The notes under the pieces: model-generated
The model's input: the letters and a program-made list of their open reading frames with translations, nothing else
Told to the model about the DNA's origin: nothing
Databases searched by the model: none
Shown here: piece by piece, positions 8,514 to 17,309 of the stretch
Layout of the letters: the number at the start of each line of letters is the position of its first letter
Numbering within the stretch: the stretch's first letter is position 1
Made by a program: the position numbers and the translations under genes
Assembly: GCF_014284175.1 (NCBI RefSeq)
Contig: NZ_JACOGA010000014.1
Coordinates: forward strand, 93,162 to 157,161
From: Affinundibacterium flavidum
GTDB taxonomy: Bacteria; Pseudomonadota; Gammaproteobacteria; Burkholderiales; Burkholderiaceae_D
Reading direction: 5' to 3'
Length of the DNA stretch: 64,000 nt

Positions 8514-9827
8514 ATGTCACAAAATAAACCAGCAAAAAACGTAGTTGTCATTGGTACCCAGTGGGGCGATGAAGGTAAAGGTAAAATCGTCGATTGGTTG
8601 ACGGATCACGCGCAAGGTGTAGTGCGTTTTCAAGGTGGTCATAATGCCGGCCATACTTTGGTGATTGGTGGTCAAAAGACGGCTTTGCAATTGATTCCTT
8701 CTGGGATTATGCGTGCAGGTACGGCTTGCTATATCGGTAATGGCGTGGTCTTGTCAGTTCCAGACCTGTTGCGTGAGATTGATAAGTTGGAAGCGAATGG
8801 TGTTGAAGTTTGCTCACGTTTGAAAATCTCTGAAGCTTGCCCAGTCATCTTGCCTTACCACACTGCGCTGGACGCAGCGCGCGAAGCTGCTCGTGGTGCT
8901 GCAAAAATTGGTACGACTGGCAAGGGTATCGGTCCAGCTTACGAAGATAAAGTCGCACGTCGTGCAATTCGCGTTGCTGATTTGTTGAATCCAGAGCGTT
9001 TCGCTGAAAAGCTCAAAGAAAATCTGGAATATCACAACTATGTGTTGGTGAATTATTTAAAAGCCGAACCTGTTGATTTCCAAAAAACTTATGACGATGC
9101 AATGCGCGATGTCGCACGCATCCGTCCTATGGTGACTGACGTTTCTAGCGCTCTACACGCCGCTTACAAGAACGGCGCAAGCCTATTGTTCGAAGGTGCG
9201 CAAGGTAGTTTGCTCGATATCGATCATGGTACTTATCCGTTCGTCACTTCAAGTAACTGTGTTGCTGGTAATGCTTCGGCTGGCTCAGGTGTTGGTCCTG
9301 GTATGTTGCATTACATCTTGGGTATCACGAAAGCTTACACGACACGTGTAGGTTCGGGTCCATTCCCATCTGAATTGCCGACCGATCAAGGCGTTGGTAA
9401 GCATCTGGCGAGTGTTGGTCATGAATTTGGTACCGTTACTGGTCGCGCGCGTCGTTGTGGTTGGTTTGACGCGGCTTTGTTGAAGCGCTCTGTGCAAATT
9501 AATGGCGTGTCTGGCATGTGTTTGACTAAGCTGGATGTGTTGGATGGCTTGGAGTCCCTCAAGTTGTGCACCGGCTACACGATTGATGGCAAAGCGGTTG
9601 ATATTTTCCCAGTTGGTGCTGAAGATGCCGCTCGTTGCGTTGCTGTGTACGAAGAAATGCCAGGCTGGTCTGATTCCACCGTGGGTGCGCAATCCATGGA
9701 TGCATTGCCAGTCAACGCACGTAACTATATCAAGCGTATCGAAGAATTAGTTGGTGTACCTATTGATATGGTTTCTACCGGTCCAGACCGTGAAGAAACT
9801 ATCGTATTGCGTCATCCATTTCTGTAA
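8514..9827 (+). CDS. purA: Adenylosuccinate synthetase
   Basis: A 437-residue enzyme that joins IMP and aspartate using GTP, the first committed step from IMP to AMP. The N-terminus holds the GTP/IMP loop GTQWGDEGKGK with catalytic Asp, followed by GGHNAGHT with the catalytic His. Later motifs are GTTGKGIGPAYEDK, GAQGSLLDIDHGTYPFVTSSN and TGRARRCGWFD. Length and motif order are standard. It starts 6 bases after hisZ and is probably cotranscribed with it. Confidence 0.98.
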   Translation: MSQNKPAKNVVVIGTQWGDEGKGKIVDWLTDHAQGVVRFQGGHNAGHTLVIGGQKTALQLIPSGIMRAGTACYIGNGVVLSVPDLLREIDKLEANGVEVCSRLKISEACPVILPYHTALDAAREAARGAAKIGTTGKGIGPAYEDKVARRAIRVADLLNPERFAEKLKENLEYHNYVLVNYLKAEPVDFQKTYDDAMRDVARIRPMVTDVSSALHAAYKNGASLLFEGAQGSLLDIDHGTYPFVTSSNCVAGNASAGSGVGPGMLHYILGITKAYTTRVGSGPFPSELPTDQGVGKHLASVGHEFGTVTGRARRCGWFDAALLKRSVQINGVSGMCLTKLDVLDGLESLKLCTGYTIDGKAVDIFPVGAEDAARCVAVYEEMPGWSDSTVGAQSMDALPVNARNYIKRIEELVGVPIDMVSTGPDREETIVLRHPFL

Positions 9828-9874
9828 TTGATGCTGCAATCGAATTTGTCACTGATATTGAAAAGTTATCGATC

Positions 9875-10402
9875 TTGAATACTGAGCAAAAAGATTTGTG
9901 GGTTTCGTGGGATGAGTATCATCGCGCTATAGAACTCTTAGCATTAAAAGTCCACGAATCGGGCTTGCAGTTCGATCATATTTTGTGCCTGGCGCGTGGA
10001 GGACTTCGAATAGGAGATGTCTTTTCGCGCCTATTTAAATTGCCTTTGAGTATACTTTCTGTGAGCTCTTATCGCGGCGCTGCAGGGCAAGATCAGGGAC
10101 AAATTCAGATCGGTGGAAGTGTTGCCAGTATCGAGAAAAATTTACGAGGCAGAATTTTGCTGGTAGATGATTTGGTTGACTCTGGTATTACATTTCGAGA
10201 AGTTCAGCCATGGTTACGTAATCGCTATCCAGAGATTAGCGAAATTAAGAGTGCGGTGATATGGGTGAAATCTGTATCGGTCGTTGTGCCGGATTTTTAT
10301 TTGGAGTATCTGGAAGGTGCTCCGTGGATTCATCAGCCATTTGAGATTTATGATACTTTGAGTCTGGAAGAGATTGACAGTAAAAGGAGTAGTGAAATTT
10401 AG
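9875..10402 (+). CDS. Phosphoribosyltransferase-domain protein
   Basis: A 175-residue type I phosphoribosyltransferase. The PRPP-binding loop ILLVDDLVDSG lies at residues 94-104, and an upstream LARGGLRIGD matches the PPi loop region. Such proteins transfer phosphoribose to purine bases; the position after purA fits a purine salvage role (hypoxanthine/guanine/xanthine), but the exact substrate cannot be read. Start: the only plausible codon after the purA stop is TTG at 9875, giving MNTEQKDLWVSWDEYH, with the conserved WDEYH just inside; the ribosome binding site is weak (GAAAAG). Confidence 0.8.
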   Translation: MNTEQKDLWVSWDEYHRAIELLALKVHESGLQFDHILCLARGGLRIGDVFSRLFKLPLSILSVSSYRGAAGQDQGQIQIGGSVASIEKNLRGRILLVDDLVDSGITFREVQPWLRNRYPEISEIKSAVIWVKSVSVVVPDFYLEYLEGAPWIHQPFEIYDTLSLEEIDSKRSSEI

Positions 10403-10566
10403 TTGTGGTAAGAGTTCACAGCGCCGACCTCAATTAAGTAAAAGAAGACAGTTCGTTTTATTTCTGGTTTTCTTTTAGTCGGCTTGATTGAGTGAATGGG
10501 ATGGAATGGCGGCGTCATAGTGAAATTTTCCTCTATGACTTTGCAATATAAATTTCTACGTAGAAT

Positions 10567-10598
10567 AAAAAAGCCGTTGACGAATCAACGGCTTTTCT
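10567..10598. terminator. Strong bidirectional terminator
   Basis: AAAGCCGTTGA pairs with TCAACGGCTTT around a CGAA tetraloop (10581-10584), flanked by A and T runs, so it works on both strands. It would end the tRNA-Leu transcript on the minus strand, 10 bases after the CCA end, and the purA-phosphoribosyltransferase transcript on the plus strand. Confidence 0.85.
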
Positions 10599-10607
10599 AA
10601 ATATTGC

Positions 10608-10692
10608 TGGTGCCCACGGAGGGACTCGAACCCCCACACCCGAAGGCACATGGACCTGAACCATGCGCGTCTACCAATTCCGCCACGTGGGC
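10608..10692 (-). tRNA. tRNA-Leu (anticodon CAG)
   Basis: Read on the minus strand the sequence folds into an 85-base tRNA. The acceptor stem GCCCACG pairs with CGTGGGC; the discriminator base is A and CCA is encoded. The anticodon stem CATGG/CCATG closes the loop TTCAGGT, giving anticodon CAG, which reads CUG. The long variable arm (TGCCTTCGGGTGT region) is typical of class II tRNA-Leu, and GGTTCGAGTCC forms the T arm. It lies alone between a strong promoter and a strong terminator. Confidence 0.97.
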
Positions 10693-10705
10693 AACGAAGA
10701 ACAAG

Positions 10706-10733
10706 ATTATAAAGTAAAGCCTCATAAAGTCAA
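10706..10733 (-). promoter_or_regulatory. Sigma-70 promoter of tRNA-Leu
   Basis: On the minus strand TTGACT (10728-10733) and a perfect TATAAT (10706-10711) are separated by 16 bases. The -10 box ends 13 bases before the tRNA 5' end, placing the transcript start just upstream of the mature tRNA. This is the best sigma-70 promoter seen in the window. Confidence 0.85.
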
Positions 10734-10911
10734 TGCATAGGCGCCGCAAATATTTGGCCAAGCTAATATCACAAAGAAATTTTATCGATACCGACGATCT
10801 GCCTTGGCAAAGACTAGGTATTTTCTAGCGAACCCGATAAACTGTTTACGTCTTTCAAACCAAAACCAGCAAGCATTTTGTATTACCTTATCTAAAAGAG
10901 ATTCCATCGTT

Positions 10912-13398
10912 TTGAACAAACATCTTTATTCCATTCCCAGCCGTGAAGATATTCTCGGCGTCTTGCGTACTTCAAAAACAAGTTTGAAGGCAACATCGAT
11001 TGCAAAAAAATTAGGCGTGAAACCTGAGGAGATCGACGGTATGGCTAAACGACTGAAGGCAATGGAGCGCGAAGGTCAGATTGCGCAGGATAAATTGGGT
11101 AACTTTACAGCCTTGGCACAAGATAACGTGATTGTCGGACGCGTAAGTAGTCATCGTGACGGTTACGGTTTCCTTACTCCTGATGATGGCAGCCCAGATT
11201 TATTTCTTCCTGAACGTGAAATGGCGCGGATCCTCAATGGCGATCGAGTTACTGCACGCGTAGTTGGCATTGATCGTAAGGGGCGCCTCGAAGGTAGTGT
11301 GTCTGAAATTCTGGAACGCGCGAACACGCACATCATTGGACGATTGATTCAAGAAAACGGTGTTTGGCTGATCGCACCAGAAGATAACCGGATCAATCAA
11401 GATATCTTATTAGCAGGCTCGCCGGGCAAGGCCAAGGCGGGGCAGGTGGTGAGTGTTGAGTTGCTTGAGCAACCAACTAAATATTCGCAAGCTATTGGTA
11501 AGGTTGTGGAAATTCTGGGCGAGATCGACGATCCTGGTATTGAGATTGAAATTGCAGTGCGCAAGTTTGGTGTGCCGCATGAATTTTCCGACGCGGCGCA
11601 GAAGGCTGCTAGTAAATTGCCATTTGATGTTGGCGCAAAAGATTTGGATGAGCGTGTTGATTTGCGTGATATCGCTTTGGTCACGATTGATGGAGAAGAC
11701 GCACGCGACTTTGATGATGCTGTGTATTGCGAGCCCTGCAAAATTGGCCGCGAAAAAGGTTATCGTTTATTGGTGGCGATTGCTGACGTTAGCCATTATG
11801 TTAAGCCCAATGACGCGATTGATGAAGATGCGTTATTACGCAGTACGTCAGTGTATTTTCCGCGTCGTGTTATTCCTATGTTGCCGGAAAAATTGTCGAA
11901 TGGCTTATGCTCGCTTAATCCCAATGTAGATCGCTTGACTCTTGTTTGCGATATGGTAATTTCACTTGATGGCGAAGTCACCGCATATCAATTTTATCCA
12001 GCAGTGATCCATTCTGCGGCGCGTTTTACCTATACGGAAGTAGCTGCGATTCTGGGTAATACCAAAGGCCCGGAAGCACACAAGCGTTTGCCGTTGGTGC
12101 CACATTTATTGCATCTGTATGAAGTTTTCCAGGTCTTACTGAAAGCACGTCATCGTCGTGGTGCAATCGATTTTGAAACAACTGAAACTTACATCGTCGC
12201 GAACGCGGCAGGCAAGATAGAAAAAATTCTGCCACGCACGCGTAATGATGCACATCGCTTGATCGAAGAATGTATGTTGGCTGCCAACGTCTGCGCTGCC
12301 AGCCTTTTGCAAGAATTTGAACATCTTGGTGTGTATCGTATTCATGCTGGCCCAACGAAGGAAAAGTTGACTCAGGTTCGTAATTTCTTACGTCAAGTGG
12401 GATTGAATTTGATGGGGGGCGACAGTCCATCCGCATCAGATTATGCGCAATTGATGGAAAAAATTAAGAGTCGCCCAGATTCACAATTATTGCAAACGAT
12501 GTTGCTGCGCTCTATGCAACAGGCGGTGTATAGCCCCGATAATATTGGCCACTTTGGCTTGTCTTACGATGCGTATGCACATTTTACTAGCCCGATCCGT
12601 CGTTATCCCGATTTACTCACTCACCGTGCAATTAAAGCGATCTTGCAAGGTAAAAAGTATGAACCTAAGGGCATTGATACCAGCATTTTAAATACGACCA
12701 TTTCGAATGCAGCACGTAAACAAATGGCTGCTGACAGAGCTGCCGGCAAAGAGCGTCAACAAAAGGAGCAAACAATTTGGGATATGCTCGGAACTCATTG
12801 TTCTGCGAATGAACGGCGTGCTGATGAGGCTTCACGCGATGTTGAAGCTTGGCTCAAATGTTATTACATGAAGAGCAAATTGGGCGAAGAATTTACGGGT
12901 ACGATTTCTGGTGTCACGCAATTTGGTTTGTTCGTGCAATTGGATGAAATGTTTGTCGAAGGTTTAGTCCATATTACTGAACTTGGTGCGGATTATTTCC
13001 AATTTGATGAAGCACGTCATGAATTGCGTGGTGAACGCAGCGGCAAACGCTATCAATTGACAGATAAGGTCAAAGTGGTGGTGAGTCGCGTCGATATTGA
13101 TGCCAGAAAGATTGATTTGTCATTAGCAACTAGTGCTGTGCCAAATCGCTTTCCAAAAACTCGCGAACTTGAAGAAGTCGCTGGCGTTCGGCAAGGAAAG
13201 CGGGGTGCTAATTTGAAAGTTGGCCGTGCCACTGACAACGAAAAGCCGATAGCTAGGACCAAAGCGAAAACGCGAAAAGAACCGGCGATTTATGTAGAAA
13301 CGCCAGCGAATAAGACTAAACGAAAAAAAGTATCTGTAGCGGCAACTCGTGCCGAACGTAAAGCGAAGATTGCGCAACCCACGCGTAAGAAGCGTTAA
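10912..13398 (+). CDS. rnr: Exoribonuclease R
   Basis: An 828-residue 3'-5' exoribonuclease that degrades structured RNA. Domains in order: winged helix (about 1-80), cold-shock domains with GRVSSHRDGYGFL, the RNB catalytic domain with DARDFDDAVY near residues 263-272, an S1 domain beginning near 660 (GTISGVTQFGLFVQL), and a Lys/Arg-rich tail after about 745. The frame is open to a TTG at 10804, but family length and the NKHLYSIPSREDIL start favour TTG at 10912, with AAGAG 11 bases upstream; no ATG is available in this part of the frame. A non-ATG start is therefore likely. Confidence 0.93.
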   Translation: MNKHLYSIPSREDILGVLRTSKTSLKATSIAKKLGVKPEEIDGMAKRLKAMEREGQIAQDKLGNFTALAQDNVIVGRVSSHRDGYGFLTPDDGSPDLFLPEREMARILNGDRVTARVVGIDRKGRLEGSVSEILERANTHIIGRLIQENGVWLIAPEDNRINQDILLAGSPGKAKAGQVVSVELLEQPTKYSQAIGKVVEILGEIDDPGIEIEIAVRKFGVPHEFSDAAQKAASKLPFDVGAKDLDERVDLRDIALVTIDGEDARDFDDAVYCEPCKIGREKGYRLLVAIADVSHYVKPNDAIDEDALLRSTSVYFPRRVIPMLPEKLSNGLCSLNPNVDRLTLVCDMVISLDGEVTAYQFYPAVIHSAARFTYTEVAAILGNTKGPEAHKRLPLVPHLLHLYEVFQVLLKARHRRGAIDFETTETYIVANAAGKIEKILPRTRNDAHRLIEECMLAANVCAASLLQEFEHLGVYRIHAGPTKEKLTQVRNFLRQVGLNLMGGDSPSASDYAQLMEKIKSRPDSQLLQTMLLRSMQQAVYSPDNIGHFGLSYDAYAHFTSPIRRYPDLLTHRAIKAILQGKKYEPKGIDTSILNTTISNAARKQMAADRAAGKERQQKEQTIWDMLGTHCSANERRADEASRDVEAWLKCYYMKSKLGEEFTGTISGVTQFGLFVQLDEMFVEGLVHITELGADYFQFDEARHELRGERSGKRYQLTDKVKVVVSRVDIDARKIDLSLATSAVPNRFPKTRELEEVAGVRQGKRGANLKVGRATDNEKPIARTKAKTRKEPAIYVETPANKTKRKKVSVAATRAERKAKIAQPTRKKR

Positions 13399-13488
13399 CG
13401 CAAATTAGTCAGGTCGTGGCTCAATCAAATTGGGAAGCGATTCGTAAGTGATTCATAAGAAATTTAAATTCCTAAGAAGAAGTGTGCA

Positions 13489-14229
13489 ATGAAAAGTAAA
13501 ATGATTTTCGGTTTCCATGCCGTGACCTCTCGTATTCGCCATGAAGCCTCATCAGTAGAAGAAATCTACGTAGACAATGATCGTTCAGATCGTCGTATGC
13601 AGGAATTGATTCATGCAGCCAAATCAGCCGGTATTCGTATCATTCAGGCTGACGATCAACGCTTGTCGAATATCGTTGGCACCCGTCGCCATCAAGGCGT
13701 CGTAGCGAAGGCAGGCGAATTGTCACTCGCGCGCAATTTGGATGAGTTGCTCGATGCAATCGAAGGCCCGCCATTGCTATTGATCTTGGATGGCATTACT
13801 GATCCGCATAATTTGGGAGCTTGTTTGCGTGTTGCAGATGGTGTTGGTGCGCATGCAGTGATCGCGCCGAAAGATCGTGCAGTTGGATTGAATGCAACTG
13901 CGGAAAAGGTCGCAAGTGGTGCAGCAGAGACTGTTCCTTACATTACTGTGACGAACTTGGCGCGCACAATCCGTGATTTAAAAGAGCGTGATATCTGGAT
14001 TATCGGTACTTCTGATGACGTTGAGAAAACGATTTATGATGTTGATTTTAAAGGCGGTATTGCGATAGTGATGGGCAATGAGGGTGAAGGCATGCGCCGC
14101 TTAACGCGTGAAAACTGCGATATGTTAGTGCAAATTCCAATGATGGGCTCTGTTGAGAGTTTGAATGTCTCGGTTGCTTCTGGTGTATGTTTGTACGAAG
14201 CCCGCCGTCAACGTATCGCCGCTCAGTAA
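13489..14229 (+). CDS. rlmB: 23S rRNA (guanosine-2'-O-)-methyltransferase RlmB
   Basis: A 246-residue SPOUT-family enzyme that methylates the ribose of G2251 in 23S rRNA. The N-terminal substrate-binding domain (MIFGFHAVTSRIRH) is followed by the SpoU motifs NLGACLRVADG (from about residue 108), MGNEGEGMRRL (from about 195) and IPMMGSVESLNVSVASGV, which forms the trefoil knot that binds SAM. It follows rnr by 90 bases, as in many proteobacteria where rnr and rlmB form one operon. Confidence 0.95.
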   Translation: MKSKMIFGFHAVTSRIRHEASSVEEIYVDNDRSDRRMQELIHAAKSAGIRIIQADDQRLSNIVGTRRHQGVVAKAGELSLARNLDELLDAIEGPPLLLILDGITDPHNLGACLRVADGVGAHAVIAPKDRAVGLNATAEKVASGAAETVPYITVTNLARTIRDLKERDIWIIGTSDDVEKTIYDVDFKGGIAIVMGNEGEGMRRLTRENCDMLVQIPMMGSVESLNVSVASGVCLYEARRQRIAAQ

Positions 14230-14239
14230 TCTATTGTCT

Positions 14240-14319
14240 CGAAATGGCGCTGTGCACCTTTGCTGTGGAACTATTGCGGCATTAGATTTAGAGATTTAGC
14301 AGCGCTCAGCGCCATTTCG
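14240..14319. repeat. 13-bp perfect inverted repeat with 54-base loop
   Basis: CGAAATGGCGCTG at 14240-14252 is perfectly complementary to 14307-14319. A second copy of the core CAGCGC lies at 14300-14305, so the left arm has two possible partners. It starts 11 bases after the rlmB stop. It may be a large 3' hairpin of rlmB mRNA, a small RNA or a miniature repeat element; a weak A/T-flanked stem follows. Confidence 0.7.
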
Positions 14320-14401
14320 CAAAAAACATTACACTAGTGTTTTGTTTTTCATTTGCCTTAAGTGCAGCTCTGCACACCTTCAATCTACTCATCTCAGTAC
14401 C

Positions 14402-15148
14402 ATGTTTAAGCAACTACGCGAAGATATTGCCAGTATCATTCAACGAGACCCCGCCGCTCGTAATACTTGGGAGGTTATGACCTGCTATCCGGGGCTGCAA
14501 GCGATAGTCATGCACACCTGGGCTCAGTGGTGCTGGACGCATGGAATGAAGTGGCTGGGGCGCTTTATTGCGCATTTAGCGCGTATATTCACCGGTATAG
14601 AAATCCACCCAGGTGCAACAATTGGTAAAAGAGTTTTTATTGATCATGGTTTTGGTGTGGTGATTGGCGAGACCGCAGTGATTGGTGATGACTGCACTAT
14701 CTATCAAGGTGTCACTTTAGGTGGTACGTCTCTGACGAAAGGTTCTAAACGTCATCCGACTTTAGAGCAGGGGGTGATCGTAGGTGCAGGTGCCAAAGTA
14801 CTGGGCGGCTTTACGGTAGGTGCTGGCGCAAAGATAGGTTCAAATTCCGTTGTAATTAAGCCGGTTCCTGCAGGCGCGACTGCCGTCGGGAATCCCGCTC
14901 ATATAGTTCAATCGGCGCAGGACAAAGAATCGACGAAAGAGGTCTTGGCTTTTAGTGCCTATGGATTAAGTGCGAACGGTGACGATCCGATTTCAAAAGC
15001 ATTCCGCCAATTGACTGAGCATGTTTGTTCTCAGCAAGAACAAATAGAAAAATTACGTGCAGCAATTCAAGTTGCTGGCATAGTCTGTGAAAAATCCCTC
15101 AATGAAAAACGCATAGATGCTACAGAGATTTCTCAGTTGGTAGATTGA
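14402..15148 (+). CDS. cysE: Serine O-acetyltransferase
   Basis: A 248-residue enzyme that makes O-acetylserine from serine and acetyl-CoA for cysteine synthesis. After a helical N-terminus, the left-handed beta-helix of hexapeptide repeats runs from about residue 60 (IHPGATIGKRVFIDHG, VVIGETAVIGDDCTIYQGVTLGG), with the catalytic DHG and the GSKRHPT loop. The C-terminal tail is longer than in short SAT forms and of unclear function. The frame extends upstream to 14342, but the ATG at 14402 gives MFKQLREDIASI, the family start. Confidence 0.93.
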   Translation: MFKQLREDIASIIQRDPAARNTWEVMTCYPGLQAIVMHTWAQWCWTHGMKWLGRFIAHLARIFTGIEIHPGATIGKRVFIDHGFGVVIGETAVIGDDCTIYQGVTLGGTSLTKGSKRHPTLEQGVIVGAGAKVLGGFTVGAGAKIGSNSVVIKPVPAGATAVGNPAHIVQSAQDKESTKEVLAFSAYGLSANGDDPISKAFRQLTEHVCSQQEQIEKLRAAIQVAGIVCEKSLNEKRIDATEISQLVD

Positions 15149-15192
15149 GAGCTTGATGACTGGGTGAATGTAAATCACTCAAAGCGCCAAAT

Positions 15193-15972
15193 TTAGATGT
15201 AGATGAACTCTAAATTGCCTTGCAAATCTAGGCGTAACCATCCTCCACGTTTATCTTCGCTATGGTCGCAATCCCAGTCGGGTAGTACATAGCGTAGACC
15301 AGGTTCTTCGTGGTGAATAGCGTTTCTGTGCGTGTGGCCATGAATCAAAATTGCACCTGGATATTGCTGAAGTAGTGTACTGACTGCCTGACGATTAACA
15401 TCCATGATCGCCATACTTTTGTTTTGTTGCTCAGTGCTGCTAGCTTTACGCATGCTAAGGATGATGGCTTTACGCTCTGCCAAAGGCTTAGCTAAGAATG
15501 TCGTTTGCCATTCGCTTTGACGTACCATCGCGCGGAATGCCATGTAATTGGTATCGTCGGTGCAAAGCGCGTCTCCGTGCGAAATGACTAAATGGCGTTT
15601 GGCGAGGTGAAGCTCGGTAGGATCTCTTAATAACTCAACTTGGGCTTCATTCGCAAAACCCTTACCCACCAAAAAATCACGATTACCGGCGATCCAAAAT
15701 ATTTTTACGCCAGAGTCATTGAGTGCACGCAAAGCACGAATTATTTTTTGATTATAGGCTTCGTCGCAATCGTCATCGCCAGCCCAATATTCAAATAAAT
15801 CTCCTAACAAATATAGGCGTTCAGTATTGCGCGCTTGTTCGCTTAAAAAACGCAAAAAGTAGTCAGTTGTTTGCGGTAAGGCATCCGACAAGTGAACGTC
15901 AGAAACAAAAAGCGCAAGAGCTTTTTCTTGCGCTTTATTTGAAGAAGTTAGATCAGGCTTGGAGACTGACAT
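15193..15972 (-). CDS. lpxH: UDP-2,3-diacylglucosamine diphosphatase LpxH
   Basis: A 259-residue metallophosphoesterase of lipid A synthesis that cleaves UDP-2,3-diacylglucosamine to lipid X and UMP. The metal-binding motifs appear in order: FVSDVHLSD, LGDLFEYWAGDD, GNRDFL, SHGDALCTDD and HGHTHRN. The ATG at 15972 is preferred over the adjacent TTG at 15975. It is convergent with cysE and upstream of nothing on its strand except the cyclophilin genes; lpxH next to ppiB is a common betaproteobacterial pair. Confidence 0.95.
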   Translation of the reverse strand: MSVSKPDLTSSNKAQEKALALFVSDVHLSDALPQTTDYFLRFLSEQARNTERLYLLGDLFEYWAGDDDCDEAYNQKIIRALRALNDSGVKIFWIAGNRDFLVGKGFANEAQVELLRDPTELHLAKRHLVISHGDALCTDDTNYMAFRAMVRQSEWQTTFLAKPLAERKAIILSMRKASSTEQQNKSMAIMDVNRQAVSTLLQQYPGAILIHGHTHRNAIHHEEPGLRYVLPDWDCDHSEDKRGGWLRLDLQGNLEFIYI

Positions 15973-16011
15973 CAATAGTTCACTTGATTTGATAAATTCG
16001 TCTGATTTTGA

Positions 16012-16500
16012 TTAAACGATTTCAGCTTTTTCAATAATGATATTTTCAACAGGAACATCCGCGAACATGCCTGAGCGAGTGGTTTTTGAAGCAGAAATTT
16101 TATCAACAACTTCCTTACCTTCGACCACTTCACCAAAAACACAATATCCCCATCCATCTTGGCCTGGATAATCTAAGAAATCGTTCTTAGTTGTATTTAT
16201 AAAAAATTGTGCTGACGCTGAGTGCGGGTCGCTTGTACGAGCCATGGCTAATGCATAGCGAATATTTTTCAAACCATTGTTAGCTTCATTTTCGACGTTG
16301 CCGTTGGTTGGCTTTTGTTTCATTCCTACCTCGAAACCACCGCCTTGTATCATGAATCCAGCGATAACTCGGTGAAAAATCGTACCGACATAATGACCAG
16401 ACTCAACATAAGATAAAAAATTAGCGACGGTCTTTGGCGCTTTTTCCGCATTGAGTTCAATTTTGATTGCACCTAAATTGGTGGTAAATAGCACTGCCAT
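16012..16500 (-). CDS. ppiB: Peptidyl-prolyl cis-trans isomerase B (cytoplasmic cyclophilin)
   Basis: A 162-residue cyclophilin without a signal peptide. Active-site motifs are IFHRVIAGFMIQGG, MARTSDPHSASAQFFIN and the C-terminal FGEVVEGKEVVDKI. It speeds proline isomerisation during folding in the cytoplasm. It lies between lpxH and a second, exported cyclophilin on the same strand. The AGGTCACC-type sequence just before the ATG at 16500 gives a fair ribosome binding site (AAAGAGGTCACC). Confidence 0.95.
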   Translation of the reverse strand: MAVLFTTNLGAIKIELNAEKAPKTVANFLSYVESGHYVGTIFHRVIAGFMIQGGGFEVGMKQKPTNGNVENEANNGLKNIRYALAMARTSDPHSASAQFFINTTKNDFLDYPGQDGWGYCVFGEVVEGKEVVDKISASKTTRSGMFADVPVENIIIEKAEIV

Positions 16501-16592
16501 GGTGACCTCTTTTTAAAAATAGATATCGTATTGTAATTGAAGCTGATTTGGAATTTGTGGAAAACGCGTCATTAAACGTCAAAGTTGTGAAA

Positions 16593-17258
16593 TTATTTAA
16601 TTTGTTTGATAGAGATAATTGTGATCGTTTTGACGGGAACATTTTGATGAATACTGACTTCTGTAGTCGGTGTAGATTTGATTTTTTCAACGACATCCCA
16701 GCCTTCGATGACTTTTCCGAATGGTGTATATCCGGCTGTAAAAATCAAGGCACGTGCGCGTGGCAAGGTAATTGGCTCACCATTTTTCATGACCTGAACA
16801 GGGTCACCCTCAGGGATAGCTTGATAATTGAGAAAGTCATTATTGTTTACATTGATGTAGAACTGTGCCCGAGCAGAGTTGGGATCACTTGTACGCGCCA
16901 TGGCGATGGTGCCGATATCATTTTTTAGATCATGTTCGAAGGCGATTTTTGCCTCGGAAGGCACTGGATTATCCGTAGGCTTTTCTCGCATTGCGGCGTC
17001 CATACCACCACCTTGAATCATAAAATTATCAATCACGCGATGAAATACGGTTTTGTTGTAGTGACCTTTTTTAACGTAGCGCAAAAAATTTTCGACTGTT
17101 TTCGGTGCCTTCTCTGGATACAGCTCCAGCACGATATCGCCCATCGATGTTTTGATATTTACCTTAGGTAATTCCTGCGCTTGTGTCAACGTTGCGACCA
17201 CAGTTAAGAAACCAGCTGCACTCAACTGCAAAAAATGACGGCGAAAATGCATGATCAT
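16593..17258 (-). CDS. ppiA: Periplasmic cyclophilin-type peptidyl-prolyl isomerase
   Basis: A 221-residue paralogue of the neighbouring ppiB with an N-terminal signal peptide (hydrophobic segment to about LTQAQ, residue 28), so it should act in the periplasm. Motifs VFHRVIDNFMIQGG, MARTSDPNSARAQFYIN and FGKVIEGWDVVEKI mark an active cyclophilin. An insertion of about 25 residues with charged and Pro-rich sequence (PEGDPVQVMKNGEPI) separates it from ppiB. Two ATGs are possible (17258 and 17252); AGGAG six bases before 17258 decides for the first. Confidence 0.9.
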   Translation of the reverse strand: MIMHFRRHFLQLSAAGFLTVVATLTQAQELPKVNIKTSMGDIVLELYPEKAPKTVENFLRYVKKGHYNKTVFHRVIDNFMIQGGGMDAAMREKPTDNPVPSEAKIAFEHDLKNDIGTIAMARTSDPNSARAQFYINVNNNDFLNYQAIPEGDPVQVMKNGEPITLPRARALIFTAGYTPFGKVIEGWDVVEKIKSTPTTEVSIHQNVPVKTITIISIKQIK

Positions 17259-17309
17259 TATTGACTCCTATGGTGGATATTTGAAATTTTTATGTAAATT
17301 TACTTGTGG

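Noticed and set aside
11453..11929. Second plus-strand frame of 158 codons inside rnr
   Set aside because: It overlaps the RNB domain of RNase R, is rich in Cys, Met and Leu, and has no independent signals.
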